Below, in pieces: positions 1 to 8,501 of a stretch of 64,000 nucleotides of DNA (the first letter of the stretch is position 1; each line of letters opens with the position of its first letter). The DNA comes from an uncultured Dysgonomonas sp. (lineage in GTDB: Bacteria; Bacteroidota; Bacteroidia; Bacteroidales; Dysgonomonadaceae). The DNA lies in NCBI RefSeq assembly GCF_900079725.1, contig NZ_LT599032.1:680948-744947 (forward strand), written 5' to 3'. The translations under genes were made by a program, and so were the position numbers. The notes beneath the pieces were generated by a model. That model was given only the letters and a program-made list of their open reading frames with translations, was not told the origin of the DNA and made no database searches.

Positions 1-2
1 AG

Positions 3-239
3 AAAGCCCTGAAACGACCAGCTGATCTGATGGAAAATATCAGGCTGTTTATGGAAGAAGTACATCCTTTTCGTGATGGTAAATCATCGGCTCGTATTCT
101 CGATTCTGTCGACGACTTCATTGCACACTATAAAGGTAAGATAAAAAAGAAGCCTTTAAACCTGTATCGCAAATACAAGCTTCGCAAAAAAGCCGGATAC
201 TATCCCTTTGGCCCGCGCTACAAAAAGCTATCTGAATAA
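3..239 (+). CDS. C-terminal end of a CDP-glycerol glycerophosphotransferase-like protein (truncated by window edge)
   Basis: The open frame runs in from the left edge and stops at TAA 237-239, so only the last ~78 residues are visible. The segment EEVHPFRDGKSSARILD resembles the C-terminal end of TagB/TagF-type glycerophosphotransferases (PF04464), where a P-x-x-DG motif precedes a final helix. The tail is very basic (KGKIKKKP, YRKYKLRKK), which would suit a peripheral membrane enzyme making a surface polymer. A glycosyltransferase lies 2.6 kb downstream, which fits a surface-polysaccharide neighbourhood. An ATG at position 30 is internal to the frame and need not be the real start. The family call rests on a short tail only. 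Confidence 0.5.
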   Translation, partial: KALKRPADLMENIRLFMEEVHPFRDGKSSARILDSVDDFIAHYKGKIKKKPLNLYRKYKLRKKAGYYPFGPRYKKLSE

Positions 240-934
240 CCTGTTTATACGTCTGGCTATTTATATCGGGACGGAATATTCTTTACAGGGATTCATTCTA
301 TACCCTAACAATCCCTTTATACTTTTTCCGATCAATCGGCCAGCATACCTTTTCTGACAATATTTAACACATAAAAAGTCCATTTTTCGACCAACCAACT
401 ATACCGTAACACAAATAAATCACAAAATAGACACCTTCACTCAAAAAGCATGTCAACTATCGACACTACCTTTAAGAAAACACACATACATCGCTTACGG
501 AAAGAGTTAATACACTTAAATATCCCCTTTTTATAAGTTTTGATAAATTACTTTTACTGCCGAAGATTTAATAAAGACAAAAGACTCAAATTCAAAACAA
601 TTTGACTTTAGCAGCAATGAAATGAAGCAAACAAAAGCTATCATATATAATTTGCGTCTGTCTGTTTTTTTAGGAAACAGTAACAGTTAGCAAGTTAATT
701 GTAATATGAGAGTAGTAATAAGTAAAAGTATCTACACAACTGAGAAATTTGTCTCCATCTTATCTTCTTAATTATTTAGTTCACTATTAAAAAATTATGC
801 ATTGAATACTTAATCATAAAATTTACAATATAGGCTTACCAAACTTAGCACATTTATTATACTATTTTTGAATAGACATTAAGGCAAAAAGACATAAGAC
901 AAATTGATAATAAAGAACGTTAATAAATTTTGAC
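240..934. other. Long AT-rich intergenic region without a gene
   Basis: About 695 bp with no convincing coding frame on either strand. The only signals I can point to are a TATTTTTG -7 box at 863-870 and a weak hairpin near 662-680 (arms CTGTTT and AAACAG). No tRNA, riboswitch or insertion-sequence end is recognisable. Confidence 0.5.
863..870 (+). promoter_or_regulatory. Bacteroidota -7 box (TATTTTTG)
   Basis: Matches the TAnnTTTG consensus of the Bacteroidota primary sigma factor. It predicts a transcript start near 877 and a leader of about 58 nt before the FISUMP gene at 935. Confidence 0.45.
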
Positions 935-2578
935 ATGAAACTACAAACACACAGATTTTTGTACCTGTTGCTGTTGGCTATAATTATTTCAGTACAGGTC
1001 GACGCACAAGTAACTGTTGGCTCAAATCTTACTCCTTTAGATGGAGCTTTACTTGATTTGAAGCAAAACGATAATATCAACTCCAATTCTACAAAAGGCC
1101 TTTTGAATGCCCGCGTATATCTGATAGGACTAGATAAGATGGATCCGTGTATCAAAACTGAAGACCTTCAGGCTGGAGACAAAGAGTCACACATTGGTTT
1201 ATTAGTTTACAACATTACAGATTCATTGGAGGTCGGCTTATGCCCGGGATTACATGTATGGGATGGCATTCAATGGATAAGATTACCGGAACCATGCTAT
1301 AATCCACTTGATCCGGAATTGATAAATTCTCCGAATTGTTACATTGTCCCGCCTAACGGAGGAGTGTCTGAAGAAATACCAGTAGGTAAGCCATATCTGG
1401 TATGGGAACAGCGTTCCGATTTAGGGACTTTCGATGACAAAGCAAAAGTTTTTGTTGATCTGATTTGGCAAGATAAAAAAGACCTCATAGAAAAAGTTGA
1501 ACTATCGACTGGAGATAAAGGCGGTTTTTCTAAATTTAAAGTTACCACTAAGGCAGGAAGCACCGAAGGCAATGCTCTGGTGGGTATACATATAGGCCCC
1601 AACGGAGATGCCACAGATCCCATATATTGGTCATGGCATATATGGGTAACAGGTTTTGATCCTGAAGCTACATCCTATACACATGATAACGGAGAGGCTA
1701 CTTATATTTTTATGGATCGTAATCTGGGGGCTGTAAAAATGGATGCAGGAGCTGCACCTTCCGAACCTTATTTCGAGGATGCCATGGGATTATTATATCA
1801 GTGGGGAAGAAAAGACCCTTTCACAGCTTCCACATCATTTTATAATGATCCTGATATACGTGAGTTATATGACATTAACAATAATGTACTGACTGAACAA
1901 AATGAATTTGACTTTTCGGGAGCTTCGGGAAATGGAATAAAACATGTAGAAGTTGCAGCAAACACAACTTCCAACCTGAAAAAATCAATACAGAATCCTA
2001 CGACTTATTACTATGGAGAATATAAGTCTTCATTTCCTCCTTTCGACTGGTTTACATCGGACGATACGGGAGCTGGAGGAGACAACTCCTTATGGACTGA
2101 AACGGGTAAAAAATCAATGTTCGATCCTTGTCCTGCAGGATGGCGTGTACCTGCATATAGCAGTGCCAGTAAATCTCCTTGGGCTAAGTTTGAATCAGCC
2201 GGATGGGATCCTGCTCCAAATGTAACCAAAGCCGGAACAGGCGGAGGATATGGAATCGGGCTTATGCTCAATGCATATGCTTCTACCAGCAGGACTGAGC
2301 TGGGCTTTTATCCGTATGGCTTCGAACGTATAGCCAGACAATTCTACAAGCCCGGAAGTGTAGGTAGTCAGACAGGAGCTGTTTCCGGGGGGCTTTTCAC
2401 CTATTCCATCGAAGTGTCTAATCCGACAGGATATTATTGGACTGCGACTCCAAAAACCGGAGAATCTTCGGCCAAAGCTGAAGTTATTAACTATTCTCCA
2501 TTTCAAGGACCTGTTGTATCTGCGACAACGGCTTCCAGATCGATGGGAGCATCTGTAAGATGCGTTAAAGATCAATAG
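935..2578 (+). CDS. Exported FISUMP-domain (major paralogous domain) protein
   Basis: A 547-residue protein with a signal peptide (residues 1-24, ending VDAQ). An N-terminal segment (VTVGSNLTPLDGALLDLKQ) is typical of Bacteroidales surface proteins. The C-terminal half carries the landmarks of the Fibrobacter succinogenes major paralogous domain in order: YIFMDRNLGAV, LYQWGRKDPF, DPCPAGWRVP, YYWTATP and a final GASVRCVKD. Cysteines in CPAGWRVP and VRCVKD are conserved in this family. The function of the domain is unknown; it occurs on secreted or cell-surface proteins. The gene stands alone between two long intergenic regions and is followed by two long-stem inverted repeats. It may be a surface or fimbria-associated protein, but no lipobox is present. 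Confidence 0.8.
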   Translation: MKLQTHRFLYLLLLAIIISVQVDAQVTVGSNLTPLDGALLDLKQNDNINSNSTKGLLNARVYLIGLDKMDPCIKTEDLQAGDKESHIGLLVYNITDSLEVGLCPGLHVWDGIQWIRLPEPCYNPLDPELINSPNCYIVPPNGGVSEEIPVGKPYLVWEQRSDLGTFDDKAKVFVDLIWQDKKDLIEKVELSTGDKGGFSKFKVTTKAGSTEGNALVGIHIGPNGDATDPIYWSWHIWVTGFDPEATSYTHDNGEATYIFMDRNLGAVKMDAGAAPSEPYFEDAMGLLYQWGRKDPFTASTSFYNDPDIRELYDINNNVLTEQNEFDFSGASGNGIKHVEVAANTTSNLKKSIQNPTTYYYGEYKSSFPPFDWFTSDDTGAGGDNSLWTETGKKSMFDPCPAGWRVPAYSSASKSPWAKFESAGWDPAPNVTKAGTGGGYGIGLMLNAYASTSRTELGFYPYGFERIARQFYKPGSVGSQTGAVSGGLFTYSIEVSNPTGYYWTATPKTGESSAKAEVINYSPFQGPVVSATTASRSMGASVRCVKDQ

Positions 2579-2601
2579 AACACAACTTTTATATATTGTA
2601 T

Positions 2602-2734
2602 TATATCCGGAAGTTTTCGATAACCTTTATCAATGACTTTCGGATATATTCGTAAATGAAGCTTAGTTTTCATGGGTAAAGTTTTGCCTACGCTCTCTTT
2701 ATATATAATAAGGCTCTCATGAAAGCAACTTTAC
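2602..2734 (+). other. Two consecutive long-stem inverted repeats after the FISUMP gene
   Basis: The first pairs TATATCCGGAAGT (2602-2614) with ACTTTCGGATATA (2636-2648), 13 bp with one G-U, and the loop holds a smaller GATA/TATC stem. The second pairs GTAAAGTTTTGC (2676-2687) with GCAACTTTAC (2725-2734) with a two-base bulge. Neither is followed by a T-run, so these are not ordinary intrinsic terminators. They could be 3'-UTR structures. Confidence 0.45.
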
Positions 2735-2822
2735 AATCTATTATTTTACTTCATTCAGATCGATTAGGGAGTAAAGACTTCAGTGCCTAATTGTAATATA
2801 ATTCGCTCTAATAGTTTTTCCG

Positions 2823-2830
2823 TATATTTG
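2823..2830 (+). promoter_or_regulatory. -7 box (TATATTTG) of the glycosyltransferase gene
   Basis: Consensus TAnnTTTG motif 24 bp before the ATG at 2854, giving a very short leader. Confidence 0.55.
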
Positions 2831-2853
2831 TAATTACAAAAAGCGATCCTTAT

Positions 2854-4134
2854 ATGCGTAAATATAAACATAAACTATCCGACCTGACCGAAAATGACAT
2901 TTGGAGAGAACCTATTATTCCTTTCTATGGGAATATGGGGCAACCGGAAACCGTACAGGATTTAGAAGACAGGAAAGCATATACTGAAAAGATAAAAGAA
3001 ATACGCGAAGATATAAAGCATGGTACTCTGGCAATAACATCTAATGGAAAAATTATTGCGATAAAAGGTGAACCTGTGGAAATAACATTTATCCTGCCAT
3101 TCAAGCCTCGACGCCCGGCTGGAGGATTCCGGGTGATGTATGAATATGCGAACCGGTTGGCAAAGCGGGGTTTTAAAATACATCTTATATATCCCATAAG
3201 AACCCGGCATATGAAATACCGCCTACCCTATTCCATCCGTTGTATGCTATCCAAAATAGAAGGCTTCAAAAGAGATATATGGTTCGATTTTGAACCTAAT
3301 ATTAGCATGTCTTATGTCCCTCGTATAGAGGATAAATATATACCCGATGCCGATGTTGTAATAGCTACATGGTGGTCTACAGTGTTGGAAATGGGTAGTC
3401 TGAACATCAGCAAAGGTAAGAAGATAAACCTGATACAGGGATTTGAGAACTGGGAAGGACACGAAGATCTGTTGTTTGCTTCTTATGACATGAAAGATAC
3501 TGTAAATGTAGTTGTGGCATCGTACCTGAAAAATACTGTGAGTAAGTACACCAAAAACAGGATAGAACTTATTGAAAATGGAATAGACAACACAAAATAC
3601 TATATAAAAGACAAGATCGAGGACAGATATCCGTTATCTGTAGCCATGACTTATTCTATACAGGAAATTAAAGGTTCTAGATACGGATTGGAAGCATTAA
3701 AGCTTGTGAAAGAAGCAATACCCGAACTGCATGTAGAATTGTTCGGTATCTCACCTTGTCCGGACGGACTACCCGAATGGATACGATATTTTCGCGAACC
3801 GGACGACCTTTGCGATCTTTATAATCGTAACGCTATTTTCATTTCCAACAGTTTTACAGAAGGCTTCGGATTGGTATCCGTCGAATCCATGTTTTGTGGA
3901 TGTGCGTTAATATGTACTGATATAGAAGGGCATCAGGAATATGCCTTTGAAGGCAAGACCGCATTACTTGTAGAGGTGAGAAATGTAAAACAGATGGCAG
4001 ACAGGATCATCTGCCTGATTAGGAATAATGATTATCGTATATCACTGGCTAAAAATGGCAACGAATATGTACAACGCTTCAGATGGGACAATGCGATAGA
4101 GAAGATGGAAAAAGTGATAGATAGTTTGTTGTAA
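2854..4134 (+). CDS. GT4-type glycosyltransferase
   Basis: A 426-residue cytoplasmic enzyme predicted to transfer a sugar from a nucleotide donor to a surface glycan or related acceptor. The N-terminal Rossmann domain starts with VEITFILPFKPRRPAGGFRVMYEYANRLA, where the GG-containing loop binds substrate. The C-terminal domain has the EX7E motif of retaining GT4 enzymes (E336 and E344 in EGFGLVSVE) followed by GCALICTDIEGHQEY. The N-terminal ~75 residues precede the first beta strand and are an extension. The pattern resembles rhamnosyltransferase WsaF-like proteins, but donor and acceptor cannot be read from sequence. It is a single-gene unit with its own -7 box and a downstream terminator. 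Confidence 0.85.
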   Translation: MRKYKHKLSDLTENDIWREPIIPFYGNMGQPETVQDLEDRKAYTEKIKEIREDIKHGTLAITSNGKIIAIKGEPVEITFILPFKPRRPAGGFRVMYEYANRLAKRGFKIHLIYPIRTRHMKYRLPYSIRCMLSKIEGFKRDIWFDFEPNISMSYVPRIEDKYIPDADVVIATWWSTVLEMGSLNISKGKKINLIQGFENWEGHEDLLFASYDMKDTVNVVVASYLKNTVSKYTKNRIELIENGIDNTKYYIKDKIEDRYPLSVAMTYSIQEIKGSRYGLEALKLVKEAIPELHVELFGISPCPDGLPEWIRYFREPDDLCDLYNRNAIFISNSFTEGFGLVSVESMFCGCALICTDIEGHQEYAFEGKTALLVEVRNVKQMADRIICLIRNNDYRISLAKNGNEYVQRFRWDNAIEKMEKVIDSLL

Positions 4135-4175
4135 AAGAGGGATATTGAAGTCCCCTACGACTGATATAAAAAGGT

Positions 4176-4205
4176 AAAGCAACCTCAAATGAGATTGCTT
4201 TTATT
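4176..4205 (+). terminator. Intrinsic terminator after the glycosyltransferase
   Basis: Stem AAAGCAA-CTC / GAG-TTGCTTT with one C-A mismatch and an AAAT loop, followed by a T-rich run. Confidence 0.65.
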
Positions 4206-4277
4206 TTATTTGCAGAGACCAAATTCGCTCTTTATATATAAAATTGAATTATCCCTTTACCAATATACTATCTTTTC

Positions 4278-5354
4278 TTATAAAAAGGACTTATTCACCT
4301 GACTCAACAAATAATAATCGAGAATCGTCATCGCTGCCATAGCTTCAACAATAGGCACAGCTCGGGGAAGTACGCAAGCATCATGACGCCCGCGGGCTTT
4401 AAGATCGGTATGCTCACCCTCTTTGTTTATAGTTTCCTGATGCATCAATATAGTCGCTACCGGTTTAAATGCCACACGGAAATAAATATCCTGCCCGTTG
4501 GATATACCGCCCTGTATACCACCTGAATGATTCGTATGCGTTTTTATCTGTCCATTATCGTTATAGAATACATCATTAACTTCGGAACCGCGATGATTGA
4601 CATCGAAACCATCTCCATATTCGAATCCTTTTACAGCATTGATCCCAAGCATAGCACTACCTAATGCTGCATGAAGCTTACCGAAGACCGGCTCACCCAA
4701 GCCTACGGGAGTTCCTGTCACAACACAAGTAATAACACCTCCAATTGTGTCTCCTTTCGATTTAACTTCTTCTATCAGAGAAATCATTTCTGCAGCCTTT
4801 CCCAAGTCGGGGCAACGTACTGGTGTAGATTCTATCAAGGAAAAGTCATATCCATTATATGCTTTCTCCACTTTGATATGACCTACTTGCGAAGTATAAG
4901 CCGTAACCTCAATATTCAGCTGTTTCAGAGCCAACTTAGCCAATGCACCACCTACACAGCGGGCAATAGTTTCACGGGCCGATGAACGCCCTCCGCCGCG
5001 ATGATCACGGATACCATACTTTTGAGTATAGGTATAATCGGCATGAGACGGGCGATATATATCTTTCAGATTGTCATAATCGGATGAATGCTGATTGTTG
5101 TTACGAATAATAAAACCAATCGGGGTTCCGGTGGTCTTACCATCATATATTCCCGATAAAAACTCTACTTCGTCGGATTCTTTACGAGGTGTAGTAATTT
5201 TTGATTGCCCGGGACGCCTGCGATTCAGTTCATTTTGTATGAAATCCATATCCACTACAATTCCCGCAGGACATCCGTCTAAAACTCCACCAATAGCAGC
5301 ACCATGTGATTCGCCGTACGATGTGAGCCTGAAAATATTGCCAAATGTATTCAT
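4278..5354 (-). CDS. aroC: Chorismate synthase
   Basis: A 358-residue enzyme that converts 5-enolpyruvylshikimate-3-phosphate to chorismate with reduced FMN, the last step of the shikimate pathway. The family signatures are intact: N-terminal [18 protein letters not shown], the RRRPGQSK segment, the [17 protein letters not shown] motif and the C-terminal [16 protein letters not shown] motif. Length matches the usual ~355-365 residues. The start ATG at 5354 begins [18 protein letters not shown], as in family members. It is divergent from the DUF3078 gene and has a TAAATTTG -7 box on its own strand at 5380-5387. Confidence 0.97.
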   Translation of the reverse strand: MNTFGNIFRLTSYGESHGAAIGGVLDGCPAGIVVDMDFIQNELNRRRPGQSKITTPRKESDEVEFLSGIYDGKTTGTPIGFIIRNNNQHSSDYDNLKDIYRPSHADYTYTQKYGIRDHRGGGRSSARETIARCVGGALAKLALKQLNIEVTAYTSQVGHIKVEKAYNGYDFSLIESTPVRCPDLGKAAEMISLIEEVKSKGDTIGGVITCVVTGTPVGLGEPVFGKLHAALGSAMLGINAVKGFEYGDGFDVNHRGSEVNDVFYNDNGQIKTHTNHSGGIQGGISNGQDIYFRVAFKPVATILMHQETINKEGEHTDLKARGRHDACVLPRAVPIVEAMAAMTILDYYLLSQVNKSFL

Positions 5355-5379
5355 ATCCGCTTGTTTCTCTAATATTTTA

Positions 5380-5387
5380 CAAATTTA
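5380..5387 (-). promoter_or_regulatory. -7 box (TAAATTTG, minus strand) of aroC
   Basis: Consensus motif 25 bp upstream of the aroC start, in the divergent region shared with the DUF3078 gene. Confidence 0.5.
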
Positions 5388-5518
5388 CATCAAAATATTC
5401 AAACGACATGCAAATCGATATATTTAGCATTACAATTACATTTTTTGTTTATCTGTGTACTCTGAATCGGAGACAACTCATTTAATATAAATTAAAATGA
5501 AAATTAAGATTAAATTAC

Positions 5519-5526
5519 TAAATTTG
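5519..5526 (+). promoter_or_regulatory. -7 box (TAAATTTG) of the DUF3078 gene
   Basis: Consensus motif giving a predicted start near 5533 and a leader of ~100 nt. No clear -33 TTTG is seen. Confidence 0.45.
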
Positions 5527-5630
5527 CAACTTAGTAAGTAGAGGAAAGTATTTATTGCCCTATCTCAATGAACAATAGCGATTTGGAAAGACAGTTAATA
5601 AATAAATCCAAGACCCCGTAAAACAGTCGA

Positions 5631-7145
5631 ATGTTCTTTTATAGAAAAAAGATAAATGAAATGAGAGTATTCAAGTTCTTTTTCAGTTTTATTATATTTT
5701 TTATTGTGTTCGTATCAGTTAGTGCCCAACAAACAAATAATACGAAAATCAATAAAGACAGCCTGTTGAATAAAATAACAGATATTGATACCAGGCTGAA
5801 AGAAATCTCAGCCAAAGATACAACAAAAGGATTTTCAGCCCCTCTGAAAATAGATACTGCATATATCAATCAAATACACGAAGCAAATCTGCAACCACTT
5901 AGAGACAAAAACGGTTTATTGATAGTAGAACCGGACTGGATTCCTTTCGATAATTATAAATCATTCAGGGATACGGTTATTTTCGAACCGGCCTTTCTTC
6001 CTGTTGTATTTGACGGAAAGATACTTCCCTCAAGCTTAGATTTTATACCGAAAGATACGGTCTCTACCGAGACGGAACCATTTTATCTGATATCACCCGA
6101 TAGTACATTTGCTCCTTTGCTTAAGCGAACAGAAGAAATAGAAGCTATGAGACGGAGATATTATATGAATAATCCGCAACAGATAAGATTAAATGCGATG
6201 GCATTCAAGGATGCTTCTGTTATAAAAGAAAAGGTAGTTGAACAACGAAATCCTTGGAAAGAGCTGATAACCGCGGACAATCCAGTGGAATTAAGTACAC
6301 CTGAGATAGAAAAGATAAGAATTAAGCCTGTATATTGGCTCAAAAACGGTTCTCACAAATTAGACTTAAGTCAGAATAGCTTTTCCGATAACTGGTCAGG
6401 AGAAAACAACTTTAATATATATAGTGAGCATAAAGTAAATTTGAATTATAAGAAAGATAAGATATATTTCAATAACCTACTGGAATGGAGACTTAGCATT
6501 CAACAAATGAAGGCAGACACAGTAAATAAAGTAAATATATTGGACGACTTGTTCAGAACATACAGCTCTTTTGGGGTGAATGCATTTAAAAACTGGTCCT
6601 ATTCTTCAAACCTGGAAATGAAGACTCCATTGTTTAACAGATATAATGTAAATGATGCGAGTAAGGTAAGACAGAGAGCCTTTCTATCCCCGTTTGAACT
6701 GAATCTCGGAGTCGGTATGAGATATGCAAAAGAAATAGTTTCTAAAGCAGACAAGTACAGGAAATTTAATATAACTGCAGATATCTCGGTACTGTCTCTC
6801 AACTACAAATATGTAAGGAGTGATAAGGTCAATGAAACATGGTTTGGTATAGATGAGGGAGACAAAGCTAAAACTGAGTATGGTTCTACATACAACCTGA
6901 ATGTTAGTTATAGCCGTAACAGGTATACAAATTTCACCTCCCGCCTGAAATATTTTACAAACTATGAAAGAGTCTATGTCGAATTTGAAAACTCCGTAAA
7001 TTTCAAACTTAACAGCTATTTTAGTACTTCGCTTTATTTATATGTGAAGTATGATGATAATATTCCATATGATAGAAAAGATTCCAAATGGGGATATTTC
7101 TCGTATTATCAGAGAGTGGGATTTGGCTTATACTATAGTTGGTAA
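5631..7145 (+). CDS. DUF3078 domain-containing exported protein
   Basis: A 504-residue protein with a hydrophobic signal segment (RVFKFFFSFIIFFIVFVSVSAQQ) followed by a Q/N/K-rich linker. The C-terminal half (from about residue 220) alternates aromatic beta strands such as SHKLDLSQNSFSDNWSGENNFNIYSEHKVNLNYKK, split across positions 6352-6450, the hallmark of DUF3078. It ends YYQRVGFGLYYSW, with an aromatic last residue as in outer-membrane barrels. It is probably an outer-membrane barrel of unknown function. The start could also be the ATG at 5661, which gives a cleaner signal peptide (MRVFKFFF); the choice is open. Confidence 0.8.
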   Translation: MFFYRKKINEMRVFKFFFSFIIFFIVFVSVSAQQTNNTKINKDSLLNKITDIDTRLKEISAKDTTKGFSAPLKIDTAYINQIHEANLQPLRDKNGLLIVEPDWIPFDNYKSFRDTVIFEPAFLPVVFDGKILPSSLDFIPKDTVSTETEPFYLISPDSTFAPLLKRTEEIEAMRRRYYMNNPQQIRLNAMAFKDASVIKEKVVEQRNPWKELITADNPVELSTPEIEKIRIKPVYWLKNGSHKLDLSQNSFSDNWSGENNFNIYSEHKVNLNYKKDKIYFNNLLEWRLSIQQMKADTVNKVNILDDLFRTYSSFGVNAFKNWSYSSNLEMKTPLFNRYNVNDASKVRQRAFLSPFELNLGVGMRYAKEIVSKADKYRKFNITADISVLSLNYKYVRSDKVNETWFGIDEGDKAKTEYGSTYNLNVSYSRNRYTNFTSRLKYFTNYERVYVEFENSVNFKLNSYFSTSLYLYVKYDDNIPYDRKDSKWGYFSYYQRVGFGLYYSW

Positions 7146-7225
7146 AAAAACATCTACGCTAATGCATTTTCAATCAGCACATAACAAAACAAGCAAAAGT
7201 TTTTTATTTATTAATGCCATTTTTA

Positions 7226-7257
7226 TTTGGAGCGTTATAATAAAATGCATACTTTTG
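7226..7257 (+). promoter_or_regulatory. -33/-7 promoter of the initiator tRNA gene
   Basis: TTTG at 7226-7229 and TACTTTTG at 7250-7257 are separated by 20 bp, as expected for the Bacteroidota primary sigma factor. The start is predicted near 7264, a few bases before the tRNA. Confidence 0.65.
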
Positions 7258-7269
7258 CACTCACAATAT

Positions 7270-7341
7270 CGCGGGGTGGAGCAGTGGTAGCTCGCCAGGC
7301 TCATAACCTGGAGGTCATCGGTTCGAATCCGGTCTCCGCAA
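7270..7341 (+). tRNA. Initiator tRNA-fMet (anticodon CAT)
   Basis: A full cloverleaf of 72 nt without encoded CCA. The acceptor is CGCGGGG (7270-7276) against CTCCGCA (7334-7340); the C1-A72 mismatch marks an initiator. The D stem is GAGC/GCTC with A11-T24, another initiator mark. The anticodon loop CTCATAA sits on stem CCAGG/CCTGG. The T arm is ATCGG-TTCGAAT-CCGGT. The three pairs next to the anticodon loop read A-T, G-C, G-C instead of three G-C pairs. A promoter precedes it and a strong terminator follows. Confidence 0.95.
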
Positions 7342-7350
7342 CTAAAGAGA

Positions 7351-7380
7351 AAGCAATTGAGGAATCAGTTGCTTTTTTTT
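7351..7380 (+). terminator. Intrinsic terminator of the tRNA gene
   Basis: A 10-bp stem AAGCAATTGA / TCAGTTGCTT with a GGAA tetraloop, followed by eight T. Confidence 0.85.
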
Positions 7381-7414
7381 GTTCTGTAGCAGTTGATTAT
7401 TGAGTTCAATAAAA

Positions 7415-7909
7415 TCAGAATTCTGGTATTTTTGTCTTTTCTTTTAGTAAACTATACAATCGTTTTGTTGAAGGAGATATTGTAGTCCAATTTCCAACTG
7501 AATTGTATTTACATATTTGAGAGGTATTTCCTATACTGAATCCAATAGAAATATTACCTGCATAGCAGGTTGCAAATTGTTCTGTATAAATAGGATTAGT
7601 GACAATATCGTAAATGTATTTGAATAATGAATCTTTTTCTTGTTGGCTTATATTAAAATACTCTTGACCTCTATTTATCGGTTTATATTCAATTACAAAC
7701 TCATTAATTTTCACTTCTTCAAAGTCACAAGTATCTCGTACCCCATATTCTTCATATCTATTAATTATAATAGTTTGGCTTCTTGATTCTATTTTAAGGG
7801 TTTCCCAATACATCGGTTTGTCTTCTTTTTCTATCGACATTTGCGAATAGTTACAAGAAATTAAAATAGATAGTAGAGCAAATGTTATTATAAAAATTTT
7901 CATGATCAA
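7415..7909 (-). CDS. Hypothetical lipoprotein
   Basis: A 164-residue protein with a lipoprotein signal (IITFALLSILISC, cysteine at residue 19), so probably anchored in the outer or inner membrane facing the periplasm. The mature part has no family I recognise. It contains two more cysteines (RDTCDFEE and FATCYAG) that could form a disulfide, and an Asn/Ile-rich AT-biased composition. It is a lone gene with no clear promoter, next to the tRNA terminator. Such AT-rich orphan lipoproteins are often lineage-specific. Confidence 0.6.
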   Translation of the reverse strand: MIMKIFIITFALLSILISCNYSQMSIEKEDKPMYWETLKIESRSQTIIINRYEEYGVRDTCDFEEVKINEFVIEYKPINRGQEYFNISQQEKDSLFKYIYDIVTNPIYTEQFATCYAGNISIGFSIGNTSQICKYNSVGNWTTISPSTKRLYSLLKEKTKIPEF

Positions 7910-8094
7910 TTATTCATAGTTTTTCAATTAGAGTTAAATTTTCCACAAATTCCATAATCTTTCTCCAATCCTCAATAAAATTGTTCTACAATTCAGCCTA
8001 CCATCAGCTAATAATACCAGTTGTTTTCCCTCCTACAAAACTTTATATTCCAAATCATTGTTCTATCCATATCTAATCAATAAAACCGGATACC

Positions 8095-8484
8095 ATGTTT
8101 ACATTAGCCCAAATAAAGGAAGCCCATTCAAAAATGAAAAGCGGCGCTGATTTTCCGCAATATACCAAAGAGTTATTATCCCTCGGAGTGTTAAAATATA
8201 GTATTTATGTCTATGACGGACATGCTGAATATGTCGGAAAAGATGATCATACCATTGTGTCGAATAGCGAGTATACAGATTTGCATATTTCACCTGAAAT
8301 AGACAGTAAAAAATTCAAACATCAGTTAAAAGCCCATCAACAAGGAAAAACTGATTACTTGACTTTTTGCAGAGATTCTGCTGAAACAGGAATAGCCAAA
8401 TGGACAGTAGATATACTTACTAAAACGTGTACTTACTATGATAAACCCGGAAACTCTGTTCTGGAAGAAAAAATATCTATATAA
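8095..8484 (+). CDS. DUF1398 family protein
   Basis: A 129-residue soluble protein matching the DUF1398 (E. coli YbcV-like) pattern: an N-terminal helix (FTLAQIKEAHSKMKSGADFPQYTKEL), the strand YSIYVYDGHAEYVG, then KFKHQLKAHQQGKTDYLTFCRDSAETGI and a final strand WTVDILTKTCTYYDKPG. Length and order agree with the family. Databases sometimes label this family phage envelope protein, but nothing phage-like surrounds it and the function is unknown. It is a monocistronic gene convergent with the nuclease gene 17 bp downstream. Confidence 0.8.
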   Translation: MFTLAQIKEAHSKMKSGADFPQYTKELLSLGVLKYSIYVYDGHAEYVGKDDHTIVSNSEYTDLHISPEIDSKKFKHQLKAHQQGKTDYLTFCRDSAETGIAKWTVDILTKTCTYYDKPGNSVLEEKISI

Positions 8485-8501
8485 AAGAAGTACTTATAAT
8501 C

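Noticed and set aside
8095-8484. Prophage remnant suggested by the DUF1398 database name
   Set aside because: No phage structural, integrase or attachment-site signal occurs nearby; the label is historical.
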